From NCBI RefSeq assembly GCF_014650755.1, contig NZ_BMVO01000020.1:1-64000 (forward strand): a DNA stretch of 64,000 bases. The letters run 5' to 3'. Source of the DNA: Streptomyces chryseus (GTDB lineage: Bacteria > Actinomycetota > Actinomycetes > Streptomycetales > Streptomycetaceae). The translations under genes and the position numbers were made by a program. The notes beneath the pieces were generated by a model. It saw only the letters and a program-made list of their open reading frames with translations, ran no database searches and was not told the DNA's origin. This document shows positions 50,266 to 57,876 of this stretch, piece by piece; the first letter of the stretch is position 1; the number at the start of each line of letters is the position of its first letter.

Positions 50266-51012
50266 GTGACTCCTGACGCGACTCACTCCACACAGGCGGC
50301 ACCGGACCCCGACGGACTGCGGGACGTGATCACGGGCGCGCGGTGCCTGCTCCTCGGCTTCGACGGCCCCCTGTGCCGGCTCTTCCCCGGCCAGCGGGCG
50401 CGCCGGGTGGCGGACGGGCTGATCGACCGGCTGAAGGAGCGCGGCCACCAGGTGCCGCTGACGGAGGACGAACGGACGGCCGACGGCCCGCAGGCCCTCC
50501 TGCGGGCCGTCGCCCTTGCCGGCGGGCCCGCCGGTGACCTGGCCGAGGCCCTGGAGCGCGAGCTCGCCCGCGAGGAACTGGGCGCCGCCGCCACCGCCTG
50601 GCCCACCCCGTACGCCGATCCGCTGATCCGTACGTCGGTGGCGGTCGGCCTGCGCCTCGCGCTGACGACGGACACCTCCCCGCAGGCGGTGGAGCGCTAC
50701 CTGGCCGGGCGTGGCCTCGCAGGCTGCTTCACCCCGCACGTGTACGGCCGTACCACCGACCTGAGCCGCCTCAAGCCCGACCCGCACTGCGTCGACCGCG
50801 CCCTGGCGGCGCTGGGTGCCGCCCCCGCCACCGCCGTGATGATCGGCGAGGCCCCGGCGGACCTGCTCGCGGCGCGGGCGGCGGGCGTACGGTTCCTCGG
50901 CTGCGCGCGCGACGACCTGCGGGCGCGGCGCCTGCGGCGAGCGGGCGCGGAGGTGGTCGTACGGGGCCTGGGACCGGTGCTGGGCCTGGTGCGGTCCGGG
51001 GCGCGGACCTGA
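50266..51012 (+). CDS. HAD-like protein lacking the catalytic aspartate
   Basis: 248 residues with a HAD fold: helical cap about 40-125, LALTTDTSP (motif II), LKPDPHCVDRALAALG (motif III Lys) and VMIGEAPADLLAARAAGV (motif IV, weakened acids). Motif I reads LLLGFDGPLCRLF: the nucleophile Asp expected at residue 31 is Gly (GGC), although Asp33 remains. Related Streptomyces proteins, as I recall them, read FDFDGP. It is therefore probably not an active phosphatase. GTG start. Confidence 0.85.
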   Translation: MTPDATHSTQAAPDPDGLRDVITGARCLLLGFDGPLCRLFPGQRARRVADGLIDRLKERGHQVPLTEDERTADGPQALLRAVALAGGPAGDLAEALERELAREELGAAATAWPTPYADPLIRTSVAVGLRLALTTDTSPQAVERYLAGRGLAGCFTPHVYGRTTDLSRLKPDPHCVDRALAALGAAPATAVMIGEAPADLLAARAAGVRFLGCARDDLRARRLRRAGAEVVVRGLGPVLGLVRSGART

Positions 51013-51170
51013 ACCACCTTCTGCCTCCTGCGTCGTCCGTCCGCCGGAGCGAGGGCGAGGGCGACGACCAGGATCGCCGCGCACCGGGGGCGAAGCGCTG
51101 GTGGTCGAGCGGCGGGGCGGCGGGGGCGCGCAGCGCGGTGAGGGTGCGGGCGCTCCCACCCCCGCCCCCC

Positions 51171-52151
51171 TCAGCCGCGCCCCCGTACCGTGAGCAGCGC
51201 CTTGCCCGCCACGGCGCGGGCTTCGATCGCCGTGTGGGCCTCCGCCGCCCGCGCCAGCGGGAACGTCCGCGCGATCACCGGGCGCAGCCGGCCCGCCTCC
51301 GCCTCCGCCAGGGCCGAGGACAGCAGCCGCGCGATGTCCTCGGCCCCGTACTGCACCTCGCTGATCCCCCGCAGCGTGATCCCGCGCCGCTTCGCCACCT
51401 CCGCGTCGATCGGCGCGAAGCCTCCGCTGGACGCGCCGTGAGCCGAGACGCGGCCGCCGTCGACCGTCAGGGCGAAGGCGGCCAGGCCGAGTTCGCCGCC
51501 CACGCCGTCGAGCAGTACGTCGGCTCCCGCGCCCCCGAGCGCTTCGCGGGCCCGCTCGATCCAGCCCGCCTCCGCGTAGTCGACGACCGCGTCGGCGCCC
51601 AGTTCCCGTACGAGATCGAGCTTCCGCCCGCCCCGCGCCGCCCCGACGACGTGCGCCCCCGCCGCGTGCGCCATCTGCACCAGCAGCGTGCCCATGCCGC
51701 CCGAAGCGCCCAGGATCAGGACCCGTTCGCCGGGCCGGATGCCGACCGCCTCCGCTATGCCGGTGCCCGTGACGCCGTCGTGCGCCAGCGCGGCCGCCTC
51801 GGGCAGGCCGAGGCCGTCCGGGACCGGGACGAGCCGGTCGACCGGTGCGGCGACCTGTTCGGCGTACGTCCCCGCCGTGCCCGGGCCCGCCACCACCCGG
51901 CGGCCGATCCACGCCGGGTCGACGCCCTCGCCCACCGCCGTCACGATCCCGGCCGCCGCGCCGCCCGGAACGTACGGCGGCTCGATGCCGAACTGCGGCC
52001 CCCAGCCGCCCCGGATCTGTGTCTCGACGTAGATCGTGTCGATCACGGAGACCGCCACGACCGCCTCGCCCGGCCCGGCGGCCGGATCCGGCAGACCGGT
52101 GTCCACCAGTACCTCCGGACCGCCGAACTCCCTTACCTGAATCGCGCGCAT
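51171..52151 (-). CDS. Zinc-type (quinone oxidoreductase-like) NADPH dehydrogenase
   Basis: 326 residues, MDR superfamily. GroES-like N-domain (MRAIQVREFGGPEVL, PPYVPGGAAAGIVTAVGEGV) and Rossmann domain with ILGASGGMGTLLVQMAHAAGAHVVGAAR. Structural zinc Cys residues are absent, as in quinone oxidoreductases. It should reduce a quinone or enone with NADPH. GGGAGTGA precedes ATG 52151. It is divergent from the tetR gene across a perfect palindrome and is the likely target of that regulator. Confidence 0.92.
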   Translation of the reverse strand: MRAIQVREFGGPEVLVDTGLPDPAAGPGEAVVAVSVIDTIYVETQIRGGWGPQFGIEPPYVPGGAAAGIVTAVGEGVDPAWIGRRVVAGPGTAGTYAEQVAAPVDRLVPVPDGLGLPEAAALAHDGVTGTGIAEAVGIRPGERVLILGASGGMGTLLVQMAHAAGAHVVGAARGGRKLDLVRELGADAVVDYAEAGWIERAREALGGAGADVLLDGVGGELGLAAFALTVDGGRVSAHGASSGGFAPIDAEVAKRRGITLRGISEVQYGAEDIARLLSSALAEAEAGRLRPVIARTFPLARAAEAHTAIEARAVAGKALLTVRGRG

Positions 52152-52193
52152 GACGTTCACTCCCCACGTGGCCGGTGTCTGCCCGCGAGTCTG

Positions 52194-52217
52194 TGACCTC
52201 AAGTCCTGTTGAGGTCA
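52194..52217. promoter_or_regulatory. TetR operator: 24-bp perfect palindrome
   Basis: TGACCTCAA (52194-52202), spacer GTCCTG, TTGAGGTCA (52209-52217). It lies 42 bases before the oxidoreductase start and 20 bases before the tetR start, so one bound repressor could block both promoters. Confidence 0.85.
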
Positions 52218-52237
52218 AGCGCGTACCCTTCGTCGTC

Positions 52238-52855
52238 ATGAGTGGTTTGCGCGAGCGGAAGAAGCAGCGGACGTACCGGGTGATCTCCGACGCCGCGATC
52301 GCCCTGTTCCTGGAGAAGGGGTTCGACGAGGTCTCCGTCGCCGAGGTGGCGGCCGCGGCCGAGATCTCCAAGCCGACGCTCTTCCGCTACTTCCCCGCCA
52401 AGGAAGACCTCGCGCTGCACCGTTTCGCCGACCACGAGGACGAGGCTGCCCGGGTGGTCACCGCCGGGCGGGCGGACGGACTCGCGCCCCTGGACGCCCT
52501 CCAGCGGCACTTCCTCGCCGGCCTCGACCGGCGCGAGCCGGTGACCGGGCTCAACGACCACGCCGGTGTGCTCGCCTTCCACCGGCTTCTGTACGGGACG
52601 CCGAGCCTGGTGGCCCGGCTCCACGCGTACGTGAGGCGCTCCGAGGAAGCGCTCACCGCCGCGCTCGGCGGCCCCGATCCCCTCGCCGCACGCCTCGCGG
52701 CGGGTCAGATCGTCGCCGTGCAGCGCATCCTCGCGGAGGAGAACTGGCGTCGGATCGCCGCGGGGGCGAGCGCGGAGGACGTGCTGCCGGAGGCCGTGGC
52801 CGCGGCGCGTCAGGCGTTCGAGCAGGTGCGCGCGGGACTCGGCACCATATTTTGA
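52238..52855 (+). CDS. TetR family regulator
   Basis: 205 residues. The DNA-binding domain RTYRVISDAAIALFLEKGFDEVSVAEVAAAAEISKPTLFRYFPAKEDLAL is followed by a helical ligand domain (about 60-200) that resembles the extended-C-terminal TetR group. It probably represses the divergent oxidoreductase and itself through the 24-bp palindrome. ATG 52238 is chosen because upstream codons run through the operator. Confidence 0.92.
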   Translation: MSGLRERKKQRTYRVISDAAIALFLEKGFDEVSVAEVAAAAEISKPTLFRYFPAKEDLALHRFADHEDEAARVVTAGRADGLAPLDALQRHFLAGLDRREPVTGLNDHAGVLAFHRLLYGTPSLVARLHAYVRRSEEALTAALGGPDPLAARLAAGQIVAVQRILAEENWRRIAAGASAEDVLPEAVAAARQAFEQVRAGLGTIF

Positions 52856-52897
52856 TACTCGGTTAAATTTCTTACTCAGTTACGTTATCTTGGGCAG
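52856..52897 (+). promoter_or_regulatory. A/T-rich promoter with TACTC(G/A)GTTA direct repeats
   Basis: TACTCGGTTA (52856-52865) and TACTCAGTTA (52873-52882) repeat with a 17-base period. A -10-like TTATCT (52885-52890) follows, ending 7 bases before the helicase GTG. The stretch is strikingly A/T-rich for this chromosome. Confidence 0.65.
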
Positions 52898-55030
52898 GTG
52901 ACGTCGATCGACCATGCCCTCAGCCAGGAACGGACCTACCACGACCTCTGCCGCGCGGCCCTGGCGCGGATGACCGAAGGCGCCGGCGAACAGGTCGTCA
53001 CCGGCGAGGACGTCTCCGCCTCCGGTGCCGACGCCGAAGTCCTCGGCTTCCATCTGCGCTCGTACGCGAAGGAGTTGCGGGAGGAGCCCGAGAGTCCGCT
53101 GTTCTTCGGCCGGCTCGACCTGGCCGACGGTCAGAGCCACTACATCGGCCGCCGCCGGATCACCGAGCACCCCGCCGATCCGCCGCTGGTCGTCGACTGG
53201 CGCGCCCCCGTCTCCCGCGCCTTCTACCAGGCGAGCGCGCGCGACCCGCAGGGCGTGCTGGTGCGCCGCCGGTTCGGCTGGGCGCCGTGGAGCAAGGGCG
53301 CGTCCGAGGACCTGACCGGCATGGAGGACGAGCGCCTGACCGACTTGGGGGACGAGTGCCTGACCGGCATCGCGGACGAGCGACCGGCGGCCGGGGGGCA
53401 GGGCGGCGGCGTACCGGAGGGCGGCATCCTCGCCGCCGAGATCGAGCGGCCCCGCGTCGGCCCGATGCGCGACATCGCCGCCACCATCCAGCCCGAGCAG
53501 GACGATCTCGTACGCTCCCCGCTCACCGCGTCCGTCTGCGTGCAGGGCGCGCCGGGCACCGGCAAGACCGCCGTCGGCCTGCATCGGGCGGCGTACCTCC
53601 TTTACACGTACCCCCAGCGCCTGACGCGCGCCGGCCTGCTGATCCTCGGGCCCAACCGGGCGTTCCTGTCCTACGTCTCCGAAGTGCTGCCCGCCCTCGG
53701 TGAAGGCGGCATCCGGCAGTCGACGGTGGACGACGAGATCGCCCGTCATCCCGTCCGCGCCCACGACGGGCCCGCTGCCGCCGCCGTCAAGCACGACCCC
53801 CGGATGGCGGCCGTGCTCCACCGGGCCCTGTACGGACGGGTGGCGGAGCCCGACGAAGCCGTCGAGGTGCCCGACGGCTCGTACCGGTGGCGGATCCCGC
53901 TCGGTGAACTGCGGCGGATCGTCGAGGAGGTACGGGCCGAGGCGCCCCCGTACGCCGTCGGCCGCGAGCGCGTCCGCACGCGCGCCGTCCGCGCGCTCCA
54001 GCTCCGGGCCGAGCGCCGGGGCGGGCCGCCGGGCAACGAGTGGCTGCGTCGGATGGGGCGGTCGAGGGCGATCGGGGCGTTCGTCGACGCGGTATGGCCG
54101 AAAGTGCGTCCCGAGGAGATCGTGGCCGAGGTGCTCACCGACCCCCGCGACCCCCTTCTCACCGCGGACGAGCGGCGGGCGGTCCGCTGGGCGAAGCCGC
54201 CGCGTTCCTGGCGGAGCGCCAGATGGTCGGCCGCCGACCTGGTGCTGATCGACGAGGTCGCCGGGCTGATCGAGCGCCCCGAGAGCTACGGCCACGTCGT
54301 CGTCGACGAGGCGCAGGACCTGTCTCCGATGCAGTGCCGCGCGATCGCGCGCCGCGTCGCCTTCGGATCGGTGACGGTACTGGGCGACCTCGCACAGGGC
54401 ACCACGCCGTGGGCGGCCCGCGACTGGTCCTCACTCCTCGCCCACCTCGGCAGGGAGACGGCCGCCGTGGTGCCGCTGACCACCGGTTTCCGGGTCCCCG
54501 CCGTGATCGTGGAGCTGGCGAACCGGTTGCTCGGGGCGCTCGACGTCGACGTACCGCCGGGCCGGTCGCTGCGCGCCGACGGCGAACTGGCGGTACGTGA
54601 GGTGCGGGAAGTGACGACCGCGACGGTCGAGGCGGTACGGGCGGCCCTGACCCGGGAGGGTTCGGTGGGCGTCATCGCGGACGCGGGCCGGGTGCCGGAA
54701 CTGCTGGCCGCGCTGGACGCGGCGGGCGTGAGGGCGGTGGGGGTCGCCGAGGGGAGCGGGGGCGGCGAGGCGGACGGGCCCGGTGAGGCCAGCGGGCCCG
54801 GTGAGGCACGGGAAGGGGCGGGGACCGGTGAAGTGCCCCGGGTGTCCGTGCTGCCGGCCACGCTCGCCAAGGGGCTCGAATACGACCACGTCATCGCCGT
54901 GGAACCCGCCGAGATCGCCGCGGCGGAGGACCGGGGCCTGCACCGCCTCTACGTCGTGCTGACGCGGGCGGTCAGCCGCCTCGACGTGCTGCACCGGCTT
55001 CCGCTTCCGGCGGAGATGACGCCGGGGTGA
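52898..55030 (+). CDS. HelD/HelR-like UvrD-type helicase acting on RNA polymerase
   Basis: 710 residues. The N-terminal helical arm (HALSQERTYHDLCRAALARM) is followed by YIGRRRI...PLVVDWRAPVSRAFYQAS, which is typical of HelD. Walker A is GAPGTGKTAVGLHRAAYLLY, then VVVDEAQDLSPMQCRAIARR (motif II), GDLAQGTTPWA (motif III), TTGFRVP and VLPATLAKGLEYDHVIAVEP, LYVVLTRAV. HelD/HelR proteins free stalled RNA polymerase, and HelR gives rifamycin tolerance. Two low-complexity insertions occur (DERLTDLGDECLTGIADER; GEASGPGEAREG). I see no rifamycin-associated inverted repeat upstream, so which of the two subtypes it is remains open. Confidence 0.85.
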   Translation: MTSIDHALSQERTYHDLCRAALARMTEGAGEQVVTGEDVSASGADAEVLGFHLRSYAKELREEPESPLFFGRLDLADGQSHYIGRRRITEHPADPPLVVDWRAPVSRAFYQASARDPQGVLVRRRFGWAPWSKGASEDLTGMEDERLTDLGDECLTGIADERPAAGGQGGGVPEGGILAAEIERPRVGPMRDIAATIQPEQDDLVRSPLTASVCVQGAPGTGKTAVGLHRAAYLLYTYPQRLTRAGLLILGPNRAFLSYVSEVLPALGEGGIRQSTVDDEIARHPVRAHDGPAAAAVKHDPRMAAVLHRALYGRVAEPDEAVEVPDGSYRWRIPLGELRRIVEEVRAEAPPYAVGRERVRTRAVRALQLRAERRGGPPGNEWLRRMGRSRAIGAFVDAVWPKVRPEEIVAEVLTDPRDPLLTADERRAVRWAKPPRSWRSARWSAADLVLIDEVAGLIERPESYGHVVVDEAQDLSPMQCRAIARRVAFGSVTVLGDLAQGTTPWAARDWSSLLAHLGRETAAVVPLTTGFRVPAVIVELANRLLGALDVDVPPGRSLRADGELAVREVREVTTATVEAVRAALTREGSVGVIADAGRVPELLAALDAAGVRAVGVAEGSGGGEADGPGEASGPGEAREGAGTGEVPRVSVLPATLAKGLEYDHVIAVEPAEIAAAEDRGLHRLYVVLTRAVSRLDVLHRLPLPAEMTPG

Positions 55031-55078
55031 GCCGCCGAATGGCGCGAAGTCACCTCCGGGGACACCGAGGTGACGGGT

Positions 55079-55103
55079 GGGCGGGCCGCCGGGCGGCCCG
55101 CCC
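55079..55103. terminator. Bidirectional terminator after the helicase gene
   Basis: Perfect 10-bp stem GGGCGGGCCG/CGGCCCGCCC (55079-55088, 55094-55103) between convergent genes. Confidence 0.75.
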
Positions 55104-55119
55104 CTCCACGCTCCGCGCG

Positions 55120-55593
55120 TCAGACGTCCGTGCGGCGCAGCCGTACCACCGGGATGTCGCGGCTGGTCTTCTTCTGGTAGCTCTCATACGGCGCGAAGAC
55201 GTCCACCAGGTGCGGCCACACCCGGGCCTTCTCCTCGGCGGAGAGCGTCTCGGCCAGGGCGGTGAACCGCTCGGTGCCGACCCGCAGGCGCACCTGCGGG
55301 TTGTCCTTGATGTTCAGGTACCACAGCGGGTGATCGTCGGAGCCGCCCTTGGACGCCACCACCAGGTGGTCGTCGCCGTCGCGCCCGTAGATCAGCACGG
55401 TGCGGCGGACCGTGCCGCTGCGCCGCCCCACGTAGTCCAGCAGCAGGCAGGGCGCGCCCTGCACGGTGGTGCCCCTGGTGCCGCCGGACTCCTCGTACAG
55501 CTCGGCCTGCTCGGCCACCCAGCCGGTGGGGCTGAGCTTCACCGCACCGGTGCCGTCGCCACCGCTGTCTGCGCGTGTCACTTGCGCTGTCAC
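55120..55593 (-). CDS. Deazaflavin (F420)-dependent nitroreductase family protein
   Basis: 157 residues, split beta-barrel. Motifs of the DUF385/Ddn family: PCLLLDYVGRRSGTVRRTVLIYGRDGDDHLVVASKGGSDDHPLWYLNIKDNPQVRLRVG and a C-terminal YQKKTSRDIPVVRL. It should use reduced F420 to reduce quinones or nitro compounds. GTG 55593 has GAAGGAG upstream and gives the usual family length. Confidence 0.9.
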   Translation of the reverse strand: MTAQVTRADSGGDGTGAVKLSPTGWVAEQAELYEESGGTRGTTVQGAPCLLLDYVGRRSGTVRRTVLIYGRDGDDHLVVASKGGSDDHPLWYLNIKDNPQVRLRVGTERFTALAETLSAEEKARVWPHLVDVFAPYESYQKKTSRDIPVVRLRRTDV

Positions 55594-55722
55594 GTGTGCT
55601 GCTCCTTCTCGCCGTGTCGCTGTCCCGTCGTGGTGCCGGACACCCTCCAGGGTCACCCCTGGCGCCCGTGGTGGCGCAAAATCGCTCGACAGCGGGCGTA
55701 CCGGCCAAGAACATTCACCCCG

Positions 55723-56226
55723 ATGACACGAACCGATGTACCTCCCACGCCCGACGAGCGCGCCTCGCTCGCCACCTTCCTCGACTACGTCCGCGACACC
55801 GCGCGCGCCAAGTGCGACGACGTGTCGCAGGAGGACGCCCGCAAGGCACCGCTGCCCGGCTCCCCGCTGATGACGCTGTGCGGACTCATCAGCCACCTCC
55901 ACTGGGTCGAGTACTACTGGTTCCAGGTGGTGTTCCTCGGCGAGGAGGACGAGGGGCCGTGGACGGACGAGGACCCCGACCGCGAGATGCGCATCGCCGT
56001 CGACATCCCGCTGGCGGACCTGCTCTCGGCCTACGAGGCTCAGTGCGCCCGCTACCGGAAGCTGGTCGCCGACCACGACCTGGACACCGAGGCGAAGCGC
56101 GCCCGGCGCGACGGGAGCCCCGTCAACCTGCGCTGGATCCTGCTGCACCTCATCGAGGAGACCGCCCGCCACAACGGGCACCTGGACATCCTGCGGGAGC
56201 TGGCGGACGGCCGTACCGGCTCCTGA
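55723..56226 (+). CDS. DinB family (DUF664) protein
   Basis: 167 residues, four-helix bundle with three candidate metal-binding His: LISHLHWVEYYWFQVVF and ETARHNGHLDILREL. Some DinB/YfiT proteins are thiol transferases that use mycothiol or bacillithiol, which fits a mycothiol-making cell, but no direct link is shown. It is divergent from the nitroreductase gene. Confidence 0.9.
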   Translation: MTRTDVPPTPDERASLATFLDYVRDTARAKCDDVSQEDARKAPLPGSPLMTLCGLISHLHWVEYYWFQVVFLGEEDEGPWTDEDPDREMRIAVDIPLADLLSAYEAQCARYRKLVADHDLDTEAKRARRDGSPVNLRWILLHLIEETARHNGHLDILRELADGRTGS

Positions 56227-56260
56227 CGGCCTGCCTGGGCCTCCCGGGCGACACGCGAAC

Positions 56261-56288
56261 ACTTTTGCAAGCATGCGCTTGCAAAAGT
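56261..56288. promoter_or_regulatory. 28-bp palindromic operator upstream of the XRE regulator
   Basis: ACTTTTGCAAGC (56261-56272), 4-base spacer, GCTTGCAAAAGT (56277-56288): 12 of 12 paired. It covers a possible -35 box (TTGCAA 56265-56270), with TTAGCG 17 bases on. Placement suggests autorepression by the downstream helix-turn-helix protein. Confidence 0.8.
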
Positions 56289-56315
56289 TAGCGCCCATGC
56301 CGCACTATCGAGGGC

Positions 56316-56753
56316 ATGGCATCACTCAACGTCGGCAATCTCGGCGGCTACCTGCGCGAGCAGCGGCGCAACGCGCAGCTGTCGTTGCGGCAGCTCGCCG
56401 ACGCCGCCGGGGTGTCCAATCCGTACCTCAGCCAGATCGAGCGCGGCCTGCGCAAGCCGAGCGCGGAGATCCTGCAGCAGCTCGCGAAGGCGCTGCGCAT
56501 CTCCGCCGAGACGCTGTACGTCCAGGCCGGGATCCTCGACGAGCAGGGGCGCGAGGAGCTGGAGACGCGCGCCGTCATCCTCGCCGACCCGTCGATCAAC
56601 GAGCGGCAGAAGCAGGTGCTGCTGCAGATCTACGAGTCGTTCCAGAAGGAGAACGCGGCGGACGTCGAGACGGACGCGCGTACGGACGCCCCCGCCGACG
56701 GCTTTGGCGACGCGGCCGGCAGTGATGCAGGCACACCACCACCCTCACAGTGA
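56316..56753 (+). CDS. XRE-family helix-turn-helix regulator
   Basis: 145 residues. HTH-3 domain at about 11-66 (GGYLREQRRNAQLSLRQLADAAGVSNPYLSQIERGLRKPSAEILQQLAKAL), then a helical segment (DEQGREELETRAVILADPSINERQKQVLLQIYESFQ) and an acidic Ala/Asp-rich tail. GAGGG lies before the ATG. A perfect 28-bp palindrome sits 28 bases upstream. The HbhA-like gene follows after 25 bases and is likely co-transcribed, so this protein may set the level of that surface-type protein. Confidence 0.92.
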   Translation: MASLNVGNLGGYLREQRRNAQLSLRQLADAAGVSNPYLSQIERGLRKPSAEILQQLAKALRISAETLYVQAGILDEQGREELETRAVILADPSINERQKQVLLQIYESFQKENAADVETDARTDAPADGFGDAAGSDAGTPPPSQ

Positions 56754-56778
56754 ACTGAGCTCCGGGAGGACCACAGTC

Positions 56779-57333
56779 ATGGCCATCACCGATGACCTGC
56801 GCAAGACCCTCACCGACCCGACCCCCCTCTACTTCGCGGCCGGCACCGCGGACCTGGCCGTCCAGCAGGCGAAGAAGGTGCCCGCGCTCATCGAGCAGCT
56901 GCGGGCCGAGGCCCCGGCGCGCATCGACGCCGTACGCAACACGGACCCCAAGGCGGTCCAGGAGAAGGTGACCACGCAGGCCAAGGAGGCCCAGGCCACC
57001 GTCCAGGCGAAGGTCACCGAGGTGCTCGGCGCGCTCGACACCGACTTCAAGAAGCTGACCGAGCAGGCGCAGGACCTGGCCCTGCGGAGCGTGGGCGTGG
57101 CCGCCGAGTACGCGGTCAAGGCGCGTGAGGCGTACGAGAAGGTCGCCGAGCACGGCGAGCAGAGCGTGAAGACGTGGCGCGGCGAGGCGGCCGAGGAGAT
57201 CAACGAGATCGCCGTCGCCGTCGAGCCCGACCCGGAGCCCCGGAAGGACGAGCCGAAGGCCGCCGAGGCGAAGAAGACCCCGGCCGCGCGCAAGGCCCCG
57301 GCGAAGAAGACCTCGCCGGCCGGCGAGAAGTAG
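56779..57333 (+). CDS. Heparin-binding haemagglutinin (HbhA)-like protein
   Basis: 184 residues. A helical, coiled-coil-forming body (TPLYFAAGTADLAVQQAKKVPALIEQLRAEAPARIDAVRN; VQAKVTEVLGALDTDFKKLTEQAQDLA) is followed by an Ala/Lys/Pro-rich basic tail (EAKKTPAARKAPAKKTSPAGEK). Mycobacterial HbhA has the same plan and binds sulfated polysaccharides or lipid bodies. No signal peptide is visible. In a soil organism, host adhesion is unlikely; membrane or lipid-inclusion binding is more plausible. GGGAGGA precedes the ATG. Confidence 0.88.
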   Translation: MAITDDLRKTLTDPTPLYFAAGTADLAVQQAKKVPALIEQLRAEAPARIDAVRNTDPKAVQEKVTTQAKEAQATVQAKVTEVLGALDTDFKKLTEQAQDLALRSVGVAAEYAVKAREAYEKVAEHGEQSVKTWRGEAAEEINEIAVAVEPDPEPRKDEPKAAEAKKTPAARKAPAKKTSPAGEK

Positions 57334-57402
57334 GACGGGCGCCGCATGTGACGGCACGTGCGGCGCGTACGGCGATGGCGGTGGCCGGGTCCGTACGGGC
57401 GT

Positions 57403-57430
57403 GAGCCGGGCACCTTGTGGGTGTCCGGCT
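57403..57430 (+). terminator. Terminator after the HbhA-like gene
   Basis: 12-bp stem (57403-57414 with 57419-57430, one G-T pair) and a 4-base loop, followed by GTTGTCC. Confidence 0.75.
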
Positions 57431-57487
57431 CGTTGTCCGGGTACCTTGGCCGCGAGGCGCTCATCCACTCTCTAGGCGGTGTCCAGC

Positions 57488-57829
57488 ATGTTGCTCTCGG
57501 GATTCGGCACTCTGCTGTCGTTGCTCAACCTCGCCATGCTCGTCCTCGCCGTGGTGGCGCTGTTCTTCGCCGCGACGGCCCGTGAGGACGCGTACCGCGC
57601 GACCGACAAGCAGACCAAGGTCTTCTGGCTGGTCCTGCTGGGCGTGACGGTCGCCGTGAACCTGTTCGTCCCGATGCTGTTCCTGCAGATCGCCGGACTG
57701 GTCGCGACCATCGTCTTCATGGTCGACGTACGGCCCGCGATCAAGCAGGTGTCGGGTGGCGGCGGCGGTGGCCGCAAGGGCGGCAGCAGCAGCGACGGCC
57801 CGTACGGGCCGTACAACGGCGGACGCTAG
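57488..57829 (+). CDS. DUF2516 family membrane protein
   Basis: 113 residues. Three hydrophobic helices (LLSLLNLAMLVLAVVALFFAA; KVFWLVLLGVTVAVNLFVPM; LFLQIAGLVATIVFMVDV) precede a Gly/Ser-rich tail ending GPYGPYNGGR. The conserved core DAYRATDKQTKVFWL and VDVRPAIK mark the family. A GTG at 57479, directly after CTCTAGG, is an alternative and possibly leaderless start. Function unknown. Confidence 0.85.
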   Translation: MLLSGFGTLLSLLNLAMLVLAVVALFFAATAREDAYRATDKQTKVFWLVLLGVTVAVNLFVPMLFLQIAGLVATIVFMVDVRPAIKQVSGGGGGGRKGGSSSDGPYGPYNGGR

Positions 57830-57876
57830 CCACCGGGCGCGGCGGCTCTTCGCCTCCGGCCGGGGAGGGGCGGCCC

